This document shows positions 11,301-22,834 of a stretch of 64,000 bases of DNA, piece after piece. Where the stretch lies: contig NC_133647.1 of the NCBI RefSeq assembly GCF_009905375.1, positions 4,900,595 to 4,964,594 on the forward strand. The letters are read 5' to 3'. The notes beneath the pieces are model-generated. The model ran no database searches. It had not been told where the DNA came from and saw only the letters and a list, made by a program, of their open reading frames with translations. The translations under genes and the position numbers were made by a program. The stretch is from Apium graveolens (Eukaryota; Streptophyta; Magnoliopsida; Apiales; Apiaceae). Position 1 is the stretch's first letter. Each line of letters opens with the position of its first letter.

Positions 11301-12406
11301 ATCAACAATCCAGGAATTACCACTCCAAAAACTTCACAAAACCAACTAATCTCTAAATTCACAACAAACAAGCCTCTCATGAATTATAACAACAAAACTA
11401 AACCTAATTACTCAAATAAAGTTAGGGTTTGGAGGGGTTATACCTTCCTTGGAGAGTGGAGAATCAAGTAATTAGCTTGGAATCACCCTTAAAAGTCCTT
11501 ATCCAAGCTTAATCTAAACAAAAACTCAAGAACAAAAATTTTAGTTCTTGAAAAACACTATTCACCATCTTCTTCCATGATTTTTAGGAAGAGATTGTGA
11601 ATGATTTAGGAGCTCAAACTTGTAGGATAGCTATATCTATGCATAAGGAATCTTGGATAATTACCTTGCTAATTAACAAAGCTTGGAACTAGGATTTTGA
11701 TTTTTCTTTCTTTGGAAAAGAAGAAAAGCCGAGAGCTTTGATGAAGAAGATGAAATAATTTTGTGTTTTTGGTGAAAATGAAATGTTTTGGCTTGGTTGG
11801 TTGACATTTTAATTTGTTTTATTTTGTTACCTTTTACCATGGTAACTTTTGTGTAGTTCTAATTCAACCAACAACACACTTTGCTTGGTCATGCTTATAT
11901 CACCATGTGATGTCACCCTCCCACCTTTGTCCTCTTCTTATTGGTTTGATGACATCATCCCCACTAACCTCTTTGATTAGCTTTTAATTACTTGGCTAAT
12001 GACCGCTGATCTGTTATACGGTTCGCTTAACTTTCGTTTTCGTTTATCGTTTGAGGGATCATACCCGGGATCTTATTACTTAGGTTCCCTTAACCTTTAT
12101 CAATACATTATATTCCTTTTATGATCCTCTTTTAAAATCCTTGAATTTAAATCCTTTTTATCCTGTTACCTTATACTCAATTCTTTTGATATCTGGTGGA
12201 TTTTCGGGAAAAATCAAAAGGTTCAAATTTGGATTCTGACGATCTTTACATACACTTATATATCATATAGAGTACCAATAAAATCTCAGAATATCCATAA
12301 AAGAACCCCTACATAGTGTGGCATGAAAAGTTTTCTTATTCAGCAATATCAGCAAAAACACTATTCATAAGGATTACAAAAAATTCAAAATTTTGGGGTT
12401 ATTACA
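8354..12406 (-). repeat. GYP1 5' LTR, 4053 bp
   Basis: Bounded by TGTAACACCC at 8354 and GTTATTACA at 12406 (TG…CA in either orientation). The inner end abuts the primer-binding site and the outer end abuts SIRE-A ORF2. The right 2.35 kb duplicates 1-2352. The segment 9100-9720 is GC-richer and 10040-10330 is AT-rich with repeated CGGAGTCATAAGTCCTCGAA units. The plus-strand ORF 11130-11471 is low-complexity and not considered a gene. Confidence 0.93.
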
Positions 12407-13446
12407 CCCACCACTCTCATCCATTACAGTAAGGGTTATCTCCTTTCTCTTCTTTTTACTCACTTCACCCTTTTGAGAGGATGAAGTGGTTGGTTTCCTA
12501 GCTGCTATTTGTTTTAAAGAAGTGGTCTCAGCTTGGGAAGGACCCTGTTGGTTTTCCTGCATTTGAATTTCTACAAGTTCAGGGACCATAGCTGTACCGG
12601 ATTGTGCATTATATCTCATGTCAGGCATAGGGTAAGGGTAAGTCTTAAACCTCTCCATCATGAATGAAGTGATTTTTAGACTCACATTTACCTTGTTCTT
12701 TGTAGTAAGTGAACCAAATATAATTTTGGATACTTGCTTATAATTGCCTATTTTAGTGTTGTCTATACCATTCAGCAAATGTATGTCTAATACATAATGA
12801 TTTAAAGTAGACATAATAAATCTAGGAAATAAAATTTCCTTACCTCTTGCAGTTAGGGGCATTGTTAGCCTAGTAGCAAGTTCTTCCAGGATCAATAGAC
12901 CAACATTCAAGTGTCTGTTGTGGGTTATTGAGAACACCAGCTTTTGCACCATACTTGAGATGTTGTCATATCCTGTCTTCCTGCATGTGAAGGCCCTAAC
13001 TACAGAATCAAACACAAAGGACCATTCCTTCATTAGGTTTGTTCTGTTCAAACTTGCAAGGTTGATTCTCCCACCATAGTTGATGAAATCCATGAACTCG
13101 GTTATCTCATCTTGTGTTGGCATCTTCACTAGATTTGCAGTTGGAAGACCCAAAGCTGCATTCACATCTTGCTTATTGAACTCTATCTGTTGGCCTCCAA
13201 TTGAGCATGTTACCCCCAACGACACAAAGTTGTCATTCATAACAGTTTTCACCACAACAGTCGTCCAGAATTTATGCAAAACTTCAAAGTACATGATTGG
13301 GTTAGCAGTTAAAGCACCTGCAAGATAGGATTCAGACAAAAAATTCACAAACTCTTGAAACTGTCAGGGGCTTGATTAACATCAGTGAAAGCAAGATAGT
13401 TGGTTCCTTTTTCTGGGATTATAGCTCTAACAATATTGAGTGCCAT
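12407..13446 (-). pseudogene. SIRE-A ORF2 (Sirevirus downstream ORF), 5' part
   Basis: Starts at ATG 13446 (MALNIVRAIIPEKGTNYLAF). One frameshift near 13350 leads to the long open frame that runs into GYP1 at 12407. It corresponds to the N-terminal half of ORF2 of SIRE-B and C: a globular domain with an FWTT motif, a pattern like the plant-transposon-associated domain often found next to Sirevirus pol, then a low-complexity linker and a basic cluster (KKKRKEITL) before MDES. No signal peptide or membrane helix is seen. The C-terminal half was displaced beyond GYP1, left of the window. A TATA box lies about 150 bp upstream. Confidence 0.75.
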
Positions 13447-13586
13447 TGTTGTTGAGTAAGAGTGATTGGGTAAGAAAAATTAGTGAGAAAGAGCTTGAAA
13501 CGAGAGAGAAATCAGTTTGGAATTGAAAAAGCTAGGTCACTTAGAGTTCTCGAATGCGTAAATATATGTTTATCGAGATGTCTGAG

Positions 13587-13594
13587 TATTTATA
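13587..13594 (-). promoter_or_regulatory. Putative TATA box for SIRE-A ORF2
   Basis: Minus strand TATAAATA in context ACTATAAATACTC, about 148 bp before the ORF2 ATG. SIRE-B and SIRE-C have TATA boxes at the same relative place. Confidence 0.5.
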
Positions 13595-13599
13595 GTAAA

Positions 13600-14296
13600 A
13601 GCAAATGACTTATCGAGGACTCAAAAATAGACGTTTGGAGTACACTTATCTAGAAGTTAGTTTGAAAAGGAACTACATATCAAGAAGTCATTTTAATTAA
13701 CTCTTTTAAAGAACGAAAATTAACTTATCGAGATGTCAAATAAATACTTAGTTTGTCCTAAAATGGACTGAATTATTTCTAATTTTTATTTGAATAAATC
13801 CAAATAAATTTACAATGAATGTATTAAGAGCAATTTACCAAAATAATTTATTGAATTTTAAATTATTTCAGTTCTGAGTTATTTTTAAGTCTAAATGTAC
13901 TTGTAGAGAACTCTGTGAATTAACACTTATAGAGAACTCTAAAATGACTTATCGATAAGTCATAATAAATTATCGAGAAGTCAGAAAATTGACTTGTTGA
14001 GAACTCACTCGAGAAGTCTTAAAATGACTTGTCAATAAGTCAATTAGACTTATCGAGAACTCAATTCTCTATATGCTCTTGATTATTTTGAATCTTTCTT
14101 GTGTTTATTTTACATATTGAAGATGTAAATTAACATTTTGACAGTTTTCTTAGAATTGAAAAATTCCAAGCTAAATTTTTATTTTTGAAAAATAAATATG
14201 CAGAGATTTCTGAAATATTCATAATTCATATTTCAGTTAATTTCTAATAAAATCAAATTAATTTTGATTTACTAGAAATTAATCTGTTGCAATACA
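13600..14296 (-). repeat. SIRE-A pol-ORF2 spacer with TATCGA motif repeats
   Basis: Non-coding spacer between the RNase H end and the ORF2 promoter. It carries many short variants of CTTATCGAGAAGTC and TATCGAGAACTC (for example near 13609, 13728, 13941, 13970 and 14049), the same motif that fills the LTRs of SIRE-A and SIRE-D. The part 14070-14290 is AT-rich without visible structure. Confidence 0.6.
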
Positions 14297-17200
14297 TTAG
14301 CTGAGTTCTTTCCTTAGGATGAAGAATTTTAACATTCCAATTTCACCTACAAGTCTAGAGAAAGTTGCTTCATCCAAAGTTTTAGTAAAAATGTTAGCTA
14401 ATTGTTTTTCTGTTGGAACAAAAATGAGCTCAATGGTACCATTTGCAGCATGTTCTCTAATTAAATGGTACCTTACATCAATGTGCTTTGTCCTAGAGTG
14501 ATTAACTGGATTAGCCATAATAGATATAACACTAGTATTGTCACACATAATTGGAATTTTGTGTAACACTAGGCCATAATCCATTAGCTGATTTCTAATC
14601 CAAAGCACTTGAGCACAACAACTTCCAGCAGCTATGTATTCAGCTTCAGCTGTGGAAGTTGACACAGATTGTTATTTCTTGCTATGCCAGTACAAGTCTT
14701 TGTCCAAGAAACTGATAGCTTCCACTAGTACTCTTTCTGTCAACACTGAATTCAGCAAAATATGCATCTGTGTATCCAACAGCTTCAAAACCAGTTCCCT
14801 TAGGATACCATAATCCCAAGTTTGGAGTCCCCTTCAAATACCTGAAAATTCTCTTCACATCCATTAACTGTGATTCTTTTGGATTGGCTTGAAATCTTGT
14901 ATATAGACATGTTGTAAACATGATGTCTGGTCTACTTACAGTTAAGTAAAGCAATGATCCAATTATTCCTCTATAGCTAGAAATATCCACACTCTTGCCC
15001 TTTCTATCTTCATCCAACTTTATTATTGTAGACATAGGTGTAGAAGCAGGTGAACAATCAATCATACCAAACTTTTTCAATAAATCTTTAACATACTTAC
15101 TTTGGCTGATGAAGATCCCATCACTTCATTTGTAGAACCAAAGGTAATATCATCCACATAGATCTGAACTTGGATCATATCATCACCATGCTTCTTGTAG
15201 AAGAGAGTCTTGTCTATGGTACCTCTAGTAAAACCATGTTTAAGTAAGAATTATGACAGTGTATCATACCAAGCTCTAGGTGCCTGCTTTAGTCTATATA
15301 GAGCCTTGGGTAGCTTGTACATAAAATCTAGAAATTCCGGGTCTTCAAAGCCAGTTGGCTGTTGCACATAAACTTCTTCTTCTAATTCACCATTTAGGAA
15401 GGCACTCTTGACATCCATTTGATATACTTTGAAATTTGAATGTGCAGCAAATGCTATAAAAATCCTTATTGCTTCAAGTCTTGCAACTGGAGCAAAAGTT
15501 TCATTATAATTAATTCCTTCTTCTTGTGAATAGCCTTTTGCAACCAACCTTGTCGTGTTACTGGTAACTATACCATTTTCATCCATCTTGTTCCTGAACA
15601 CCCATTTTGTTCCAATTACACTTCTGTTCTTTGGTGCGGGAACTAACACCCATACTTTTTTCCTTTCAAACTGATTAAGTTCTTATGGCATGGCAGATAT
15701 CCAATCAGGATCCATAAGAGCTTCTTCAGTTTTCTTAGGCTCTACTTGAGACAGAAAGCATGCATGTAGGCACTGAATGGCAGTTGCATTTCTAGTCCTT
15801 ACACCAGCATTGGGATCACCAATTATTGCATTTTTATTGCAACTCCTATCCCATTTTCTGGTGTGAGTTTGTTGACTGGTGTCTTCATCATTTTCTTCAT
15901 TATTAGTATGACTGGTAGATCGTTCTTCTCTTTCTCCCCCTGAGTTTGTGCTATCAAATTCAAGTGTTTGCGATGAACTTTCATTTCCATGATTTTCATG
16001 TTCAGTAGTCTCTTCATTTATCATCTGTTGTGCATCGACTTCAGCCTCTTCATTAGAGTCACTGTCAATGTTGAGATTTTCAAATACAAGGGCTTCAGCT
16101 ATATTATCATCAAGGAAATTCAAGCCTGAACACTTGTCATCGTCAGAAGTCACATATGTGCTCTCCATGATTTTCTTTTGATCAATTACATAGACCTTGT
16201 AGATAATTCTCTCCAATAAATATCCATAAAAATTGCTTCAAAAACCTTTGAGTTAAATTTTCCCACATATTCAGAGTTAACTTTTAAAATATAACATTTG
16301 CTTCCAAACAAATGAAGATGATTTACAGTAGGCTTTCTCTTAGAAATGATTGAGTAAGGTGATTTGCCATGAATCTTGTTAATGAGATATCTGTTTTGAG
16401 TGTAGCATGCAGTATTAATAGCTTCTTCCCAAAAACTAGTTGACAGCTTGGCATCTTGCAGCATTGTCCTTACAGCTTCTACTAATGTTCTGTTCTTTCT
16501 CTCAACTACCCCATTTTGTTGAGATGTTCAGGAAACAGAGAATTCTTGAACAATGCCTTTATTTTTACAGAATTCACTCAATGTTGCATTTCTGAATTCT
16601 GTCCCATTATCACTTCTCAATCTCTTTACACGGTTTTGATCTTCAGCCTATTTTTCTATCTTCTTTATATGCTCAACTATGATGTGTGGAGTCTCATCTT
16701 TAGAGTGCATAAATTCTACCCAAGTATATCTTGAGAAATCATCCACCATCACAAGTGCATATTTATTTCTTGAAATTGATAAGACATTTACTGGCCCAAA
16801 CAAGCCCATGTGAATAAGTTGCAATGGTGCACTTATGGAATTCACAGTTTTTAACTTGTGACTTGATCTTTTCATTTTTCCTTTCTGACAGGCTTCACAG
16901 ACTTCAATTTAAGCAAACTCTAATTTTGGCATGTCTCTCACCAACTCTTTTTTTACCAGAGTGTTGATTGCCTTATAGTTTAGATGTGAGAGTTTCTTAT
17001 GCCAAAACTTGCTTTGCTCTATGGATGCCTTGGTGTAGAAGCAACAAATTCCAAACTGTATTTGTTGAGTCCAAGTTTGCAACAAACAAGCTTCCTTCCC
17101 TTGTTCCTTTCAGAGTAACTTCATTGGTTTTCTTGCTGATGAAGATACATTCTTCTTTGTCAAATAGAACTTTAAAACCTTTATCTGCAAACTGGCTGAC

Positions 17201-17437
17201 ACTGAGAAGATTTACTTCAAGACCAGCTACCAATGCTATATCATCAATGACAACATTTCTAGAAACAATCTTGCCATATCCCATTATGATTCCTTTTCCG
17301 TTGTCTCCAAAGGTCACCAAGGGGCTAGCCTTCTCCTCAAATTGTGATAGCAGGGCCTTATCACCTGTCATATGCCTGGGGCATCCACTGTCTATGATCA
17401 ATATGACCTTCTTCATTTTGCCCTGCACACAATGAGT
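14297..17437 (-). pseudogene. SIRE-A pol: protease, integrase, reverse transcriptase, RNase H (decayed)
   Basis: Copia-order polyprotein. Protease has an intact active site (IIDSGCPRHMTG) at about 17390. Integrase core pieces are at 16875-16500 (LFGPVNVLSISRNKYA, then a SDNG site read across frames). A Ser/Glu-rich linker is at 15683-16216. RT is at 15649-15100 ([34 protein letters not shown]). RNase H ends at 14297 (STSTAEAEYIAAGSCC, ANIFTKTL). Stops and frameshifts break it at many points. About 100 bp directly after the YVDD region are missing compared with SIRE-D. It follows gag in the same frame across a single TAA. Confidence 0.88.
15934..15940 (-). other. SIRE-A central GGGGGAG purine string
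   Basis: Minus strand reads CTCAGGGGGAGAAAGAG inside the integrase-RT linker. The equivalent place in the other three Sireviruses of the window has the same GGGGGAG. Confidence 0.4.
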
Positions 17438-19796
17438 TTAAGTGTGTTTAGCAACCCAAGCAGTGTTGGGTACATTCTTCTTGTTAACTGATTTAGAAGA
17501 AGTAGAGTTAGAAGTCTCATAAAGAATAGCATTCATAGATGTTTGTGCATTTTCCCTTGCAGCTGTAGATCCAATACTGACTTCTTTGAGATCTACTCTC
17601 AGCTTGTGGCAACTTTTCATTACTTTTAAGTTATAGGGAATGTAGTCAAACTTATCACAAAATGAATAGGGATCATTTGCCTTGGCTTCATTATACTTGC
17701 AGGCTCCTTCAACTGGCTTGCTAACAACATTTTTATAAAGGTAAGTTAGGTGATTCACAGAGCCACACTTTTCACATTTCTTCCTTGGAGCATCTGCAAC
17801 ATAAGAAAAATTGTTGCTTTTATTTATCCCAATCTTTCCATTTTTATTCTTCTTCTTTTTGTATCTTCAGTTTTTATTTCCTTGACAGGTGTCTTGGAAT
17901 CTTGGTTATCCGTGAGCTTCATTTTAACTTCAGTAACAGGAGAGCTTTCTTCATTTGTCTTTGCAGCATCTTCATCTTCTAGCTCATGTTTGATTATCAA
18001 CTCATTCCAGTAAAGTTAATTTCTCCGGCCTTGAATATAGGTGACTTAACTTTTCTCAGTAATACTGGGACATCTTCACTTGCAATGCTCTTGTTTTTGT
18101 CATCTGCAACTTTCTTGTTGTTGTTGTCCAATAACTATGTTAGCACGTGGTTTGTTTTTCTCATGATATAGTCCAACCAACTCAGATGCATTCTTGAAGG
18201 ACTTAAATTTAACTTCATTCTTCTCTAGCTACTCCCTTAACACTGCTTCAATCTCATTTGCACACTTGAGCTTGTTCTTTAGATATGCATTTTCTTGTTT
18301 CACAACTTCAAGCTCTACCAACAACAACTCAGTTTCTTGTTTCTCATTATCAAGCTTCTCATTTATCTTTGTTAGTCTACTAACCTCTTCATTAGCAGCA
18401 ACCATACTTGTATGCATGTGAAACATTTCTGTGCTCATCTTTTCAATAGTTTCCTTATATTGACTCATATTTAAATCAATGGTGGTAAGAGTTGGTATCT
18501 GTGCTTTTGATGAGGATGATTCTCCTTGCTTCAAGGCCATAAATGCATAATTTCCAACTTTCTCATCTTCATCATTATCAGAATCATCCCAACTCTTTCC
18601 CTCTGCTATATAGGCTTTGTTTTGCTATTTCTTCAGAAGAGCGTCATACTTTGCTTCCAGTTCAAAATTAAGCTTTGTCTTTCTTTGCTTTCTTGAGTTT
18701 CATGCATTCTTTAGAAAAATGGTTAGCTTATCACAGTTATAGCACCTTATCTTTGATTTGTCAATAGATCTAGTTTTGTAGCCATTTTTGCTATCAGGTG
18801 TGTACTTTCCTTTTCCTTTCCAGCTGATGTCTTTGTTAAATGATTGTCCTTTTCACTTGAAGAATCTTCGCTTCTTTAATCTAATGTTAGAGAACTTTCT
18901 TGCCAGATAGGCCATTGACTGATCAGCTCATCAAGTTTATCCAGGGTGTAGAACTCATCTTCTTCCAATTTCAGTATGTCTTGTTCCTGTGAATCATTGT
19001 TTATTTGCTCACTAGTTGAGACACTTGGAGTCTGGAATCTTGGCTCATCATTAGAGATCTGGCTTTTATTAACAATAAGAGCATTTGAACCATCTACAAC
19101 ATGCCCTTGACCAGCTCTTAATGATTTCCTTTGAATCATTTCCAATTCATATGTTTTTAAGATTCCATATAGAACTTCCAGAGTCAATCTGCTCTAGTCT
19201 CTCCCTTCTTTGATTGCTAAATTTTTTTGTTCCAAATGGTTAGGGAGTGTGAGCAAAAACTTCAAGTTCACTTCTTTATCTTCATAATATTTATCATACA
19301 GCTACAAGTCATTAATCAGCTTGTTAAACCTTTCAAATACATCAGTAATGCTTTCCTTTGGCTTAGCCATGAAACCCTTATACTGTGAAATCAGTATTCT
19401 TCTTTAATTTGACCTAACTTCCTCTGTTCCTTCACAAAGTATCTCTATCTTTTCCCAGATCTTCTTAGAAGTATCACAGTTGACAATGTTATTTTCTATT
19501 ACATTGTCAAGTGACTCTATCAAGATCAGCTGCAAGCCACTATCTAGGGAGGTTTTTTCTTTCTCAGGCTCAGTGTATTCTGAAGGATCTTTTGGAACAT
19601 AATGAGTTGGAATGACCATGTCTCCATCTGTAGATTCATCAACTCTTACCATAGGAGTGAAAGGCCCATTCTTGAGAATCTGAATGTAAAATGGATTGGC
19701 CATCCTGACAAACAACAATATTTTCTTCTTCCATAGAGTGTAGTTAGTCTTATCAAAAATAGGGATTTTGATGCTACTGATTTTCTGTGTATTCAC
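17438..19796 (-). pseudogene. gag: SIRE-A gag (decayed)
   Basis: Starts at ATG 19796 (MNTQKISSIKIPIFDKTNYT) and ends at the conserved TAA 17440-17438 after NTAWVAKHT. The N-terminal 130 residues show the UBN2/DUF4219-type copia capsid domain (YTLWKKKILLFVRMANPFYI, KIWEKIEILCEGTEE). Later pieces include a coiled-coil-like Glu/Lys stretch (18540-18229) and a Cys-containing segment before the stop (SCHKLRVDLK). The CCHC knuckle near 18740 has lost its His/Cys spacing. Several frameshifts and stops separate the pieces. SIRE-D gives the colinear, better preserved version. Confidence 0.82.
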
Positions 19797-19833
19797 TCTT
19801 CCAATATCTTGAATCTGTTTACTTTCATATTTG

Positions 19834-19845
19834 GCTCTGGTACCA
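19834..19845 (-). other. SIRE-A primer-binding site
   Basis: Minus strand TGGTACCAGAGC, one base off the usual TGGTATCAGAGC, 2 bp inside the LTR edge CCTAACA. Fits initiator tRNA-Met priming. Confidence 0.8.
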
Positions 19846-19847
19846 CT

Positions 19848-19854
19848 TGTTAGG
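19848..19854 (-). repeat. SIRE-A 5' LTR, inner 7 bp cut off by SIRE-B
   Basis: Only TGTTAGG remains before SIRE-B begins at 19855. The last five bases TTAGG reappear at 32251, where the rest of the LTR continues. Confidence 0.85.
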
Positions 19855-20433
19855 TGTTAGATATATTTAATATGTCATGTCTAATATGATTTGTGTTTAG
19901 TTTTCAGAACTTAACAACATGACATATCAGGACTTACTGAAATAAGAACTTACTGAAGTCAGAACTTAATATCAGAACTTAAGGTGTCAGAAGATACATG
20001 TCAGTACTTAAGTGCGGGAAGACTTTCAGATAAGGAATGCGGCTGATTTATAGGAGAGAAGATCTGGACTAAAACAATAGAAGATATGCATGGAAAGAGT
20101 TAGAGGACTAGAAGACTTGTAGAAGAAATCTGATTGATATATTTTAGGAGACAGAATTGTATTCCATATCAATTAAAATATATCTTATAACCGTGTACTA
20201 TATAAACACAGACTTAGGGTTTACACTATATATGTTATCATTATTGATAACATTATTTTTTGTAACCTAGCAGCTCTTAGTGATATTTGTTCATCACTGA
20301 GAGAGAACAACAGTTCATATTGTGACAGAGTTTATTGAATATACTTGATCTTTTTTACATACTTGTGTTGAAATCGATTTGATTGTATAAACACTGTATT
20401 CAATCCCCTTCTACAGTGTCGTGTGACCTAACA
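19855..20433 (+). repeat. SIRE-B 5' LTR, 579 bp
   Basis: TGTTAGATATATT … GTGTGACCTAACA. TATA box TATATAAA at 20199-20206. Carries several TCAGAACTTA motifs, one copy more than the 3' LTR, which accounts for the 13-bp length difference. Confidence 0.95.
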
Positions 20434-20435
20434 AG

Positions 20436-20447
20436 TGGTATTAGAGC
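20436..20447 (+). other. SIRE-B primer-binding site
   Basis: TGGTATTAGAGC, 2 bp after the LTR. One C-to-T change from the initiator tRNA-Met complement. Confidence 0.85.
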
Positions 20448-20486
20448 TTTTCTGTTAACACATATATAGTAAAGATCCAAACAATC

Positions 20487-22834
20487 ATGTTTGAAGAAAC
20501 ATAAATCCCAACTAAGCCCACCAAAACTCAAGAAACTCAAAACACTCAAACCCATAGTCGATATGAGACTATTAGGGTTCCCATACTGAGACCTTCTGAG
20601 TATCCCATATGGAAAGTGAAGATGGCTATGTTTCTGGAAGCTACAGATCCAGAATACCTTGATAGGATTAATGAAGGACCATATAAGCCTACCAAGCTCT
20701 CTGTTGTAGTTGCTAATCAACAAGCAAAGTTTATACCAAATGAGAAAGGTGATTACACAACTGAAGACATCTCATCTATTACCAAGGATGCAAGGGTAAG
20801 GCATTTGCTGCATAGTGCCATTAATAATGTCATGTCAAACAGGGTAATTGGATGCAAGACTGCAAATGAGATATGGGATGCTTTGGAGACAAGATTCCAT
20901 GGAACTGATGCAATAAAAAAAACAGGAAGACTATACTCACTCAAGAGTATGAGCACTTTGACTCAAAAGCTGATGAGTCATTAACTGACTTATATGACAG
21001 GTTTGTCAAACTCTTAAATGATCTGTCACTAGTGGACAAGGAATATGATCTTGAAGATTCAAATCTAAAATTCCTTTTAGCTCTTCCTGAAAATTGGGAT
21101 TTGAAGTCTACTACCATAAGAGACAACTATGATCATACTGAAACTACTCTTGATGAAATTTATGGTATGCTCAAGACTTATGAACTTGAGATGGATCAAA
21201 AGAGCAAGAGGCATGGAAGAAAGTCAAGGACATTTGCTCTTAAAGCTGAGGAGGAATCTCCTAAAGTGGTTGCCTCAAAGAGGGGCAAAGGAAAGACTCT
21301 CATCATAAAGTCTGATTCAGAGTCATCATATTCTGATGATGATGATTCAGAAACTGAAAGTTTACCTGAAATGGATGTTGATGCAGAGATGATGCAACTG
21401 TGTGCTCTTATGGTTAAGGGTATCACAAGGATAGCCTATAGGAAATTCAGAAAGGGCAAGAAGTTTTCCAGGAAAGGTGGAAGTTTTGATAAGAAAGGAT
21501 TCAGAAAGTCTGAAAGCAAAGGAGGAAAGTCTGACAAAGGAGACAACTCAAATGTCAAATGCTACAATTGTGGTGAAAGAGGCCACATATCTCCTGACTG
21601 CAAGAAAGGAAAAAGTGACAAAGGCAAGGCACTTGTCACAAAGAAGAAAAGCTGGACAGACACTTCAGATTCTGAAAATGAGGGGAACTATGCCTTGATG
21701 GCAAATGCTAATAACAATACTGAAACTGCTGAATTGAAGGTACCTCAAACAACTTATGCTTTTCATACTGATGATTTTACTGAGTTGAGATTATATCTTA
21801 AAACCATGTTCATTAGTTATAGAGATCAGACTTTAACATGTGAAAGATTAACATCTGAAAATCTTGCTTTTAAAAACAGAAATGACTATTTAGAAAAGGA
21901 GTTAGTTTTTCTTCATCAAACTAAGAAAGAAAGAGATGAGACTTTGTATGTTAAAGATGAAGTGCTAAAATTGAATGAATCTCTAAAAACTGATTTAGAA
22001 AAGGAAAGAGAGATCATCAGAACTTGGACTAACTCTGGCAGAACAACTCAAAATTTACTAAGTAGTGGAAACTGGAAAGAGGGCTTAGGTTATGGAGATG
22101 ATAAAAGTGAGAAAAGAACTGTGCAAATTGATCTAATTGTTGTTAAACAGACTGCTAAGCCAAAGGTAAATCCTGTTAAGTTTGTAGCAAAAACTGTAAA
22201 GTCTGATTCTGAAAAGATGAAAGAGTCTAGGACAGAAGTCAAAGAAAAGTCAACTTCTGATAAATTAAAACAGGATAAACCAGCTGAAGTTAATATAGGC
22301 TTAATGACAAAGAAGCAGCTTCAGCATAAGCTGAAAGAGATTAGAAATGTGAACCAGGTAAAGGAAGCTAGGAAAAATAGGAATGGAAAGGAAGGTGTGA
22401 ATAAAAGCAATAATTATATGTCTGTTCCTAATGCTCCTAGAAAGAAATGTTATAACTGTGGAAACTCTAACCATCTTGCTTCTTTTTACAGGAAAAATAA
22501 AGATATAAACTCTTTACCTCCTAAATCAGGAGTTAAGAGTCAGTCTGTTACGTTTAAACCACAAAATCCTTGTTTTCATTATGGTAGTTTATGGCATTCC
22601 ATTTATACTTGTAAGAAATATCATAGTTTGTACTATGATTATTATCAAATAAAACCTTCTTTGAAGAAAGTTAGTATTATTCCTTCTAGTGTAAAGTCGG
22701 ATGCAAAGTCTGATATAAATTTTGATAAACAGCATGTTAGCATAAACTCTGAAACTAAATCCGCTGCAAATGCTAACAAACTTAAAAAGGCCAAAGGATC
22801 CAAGCAAGTCCGGGTCCTTAAAACTAACCAATAG
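20487..22834 (+). pseudogene. gag: SIRE-B gag
   Basis: Starts at ATG 20487 but meets TAA at codon 6, and a 1-base loss in an A-run near 20920 shifts the frame. From about 20970 it is open to the conserved TAG at 22832. Capsid domain of UBN2 type (YPIWKVKMAMFLEATDPEYL, EIWDALETRFHG). A Ser/Asp and Lys-rich linker follows, then the first knuckle CYNCGERGHISPDC (intact), a second with its last Cys changed to Tyr (CYNCGNSNHLASFY) and a third with Cys to Tyr (CFHYGSLWHSIYTC). SIRE-C keeps the second and third intact, so these are losses here. Confidence 0.88.

Larger units (their letters stand above)
1..12406 (-). mobile_element. GYP1, Ty3/gypsy chromovirus (Tekay/Del-like), partial at left
   Basis: Minus-strand LTR retrotransposon. 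Two near-identical long terminal repeats (1-2352 and 8354-12406) flank gag, protease, reverse transcriptase, RNase H and integrase in gypsy order. The integrase ends in a GPY-like module and a chromodomain-like tail, which with the roughly 4-kb LTR points to the Tekay/Del chromovirus clade. It is inserted in ORF2 of SIRE-A: that reading frame stops being element sequence exactly at 12406/12407. The left flank and hence the target duplication are outside the window. The coding region has two nonsense codons and two frameshifts, so this copy cannot make a full polyprotein. Confidence 0.93.

Noticed and set aside
18194..18421. Plus-strand Ser/Phe-rich ORFs across SIRE-A gag (17750-18421)
   Set aside because: They are antisense shadows of the Glu/Lys-rich gag coiled-coil region.
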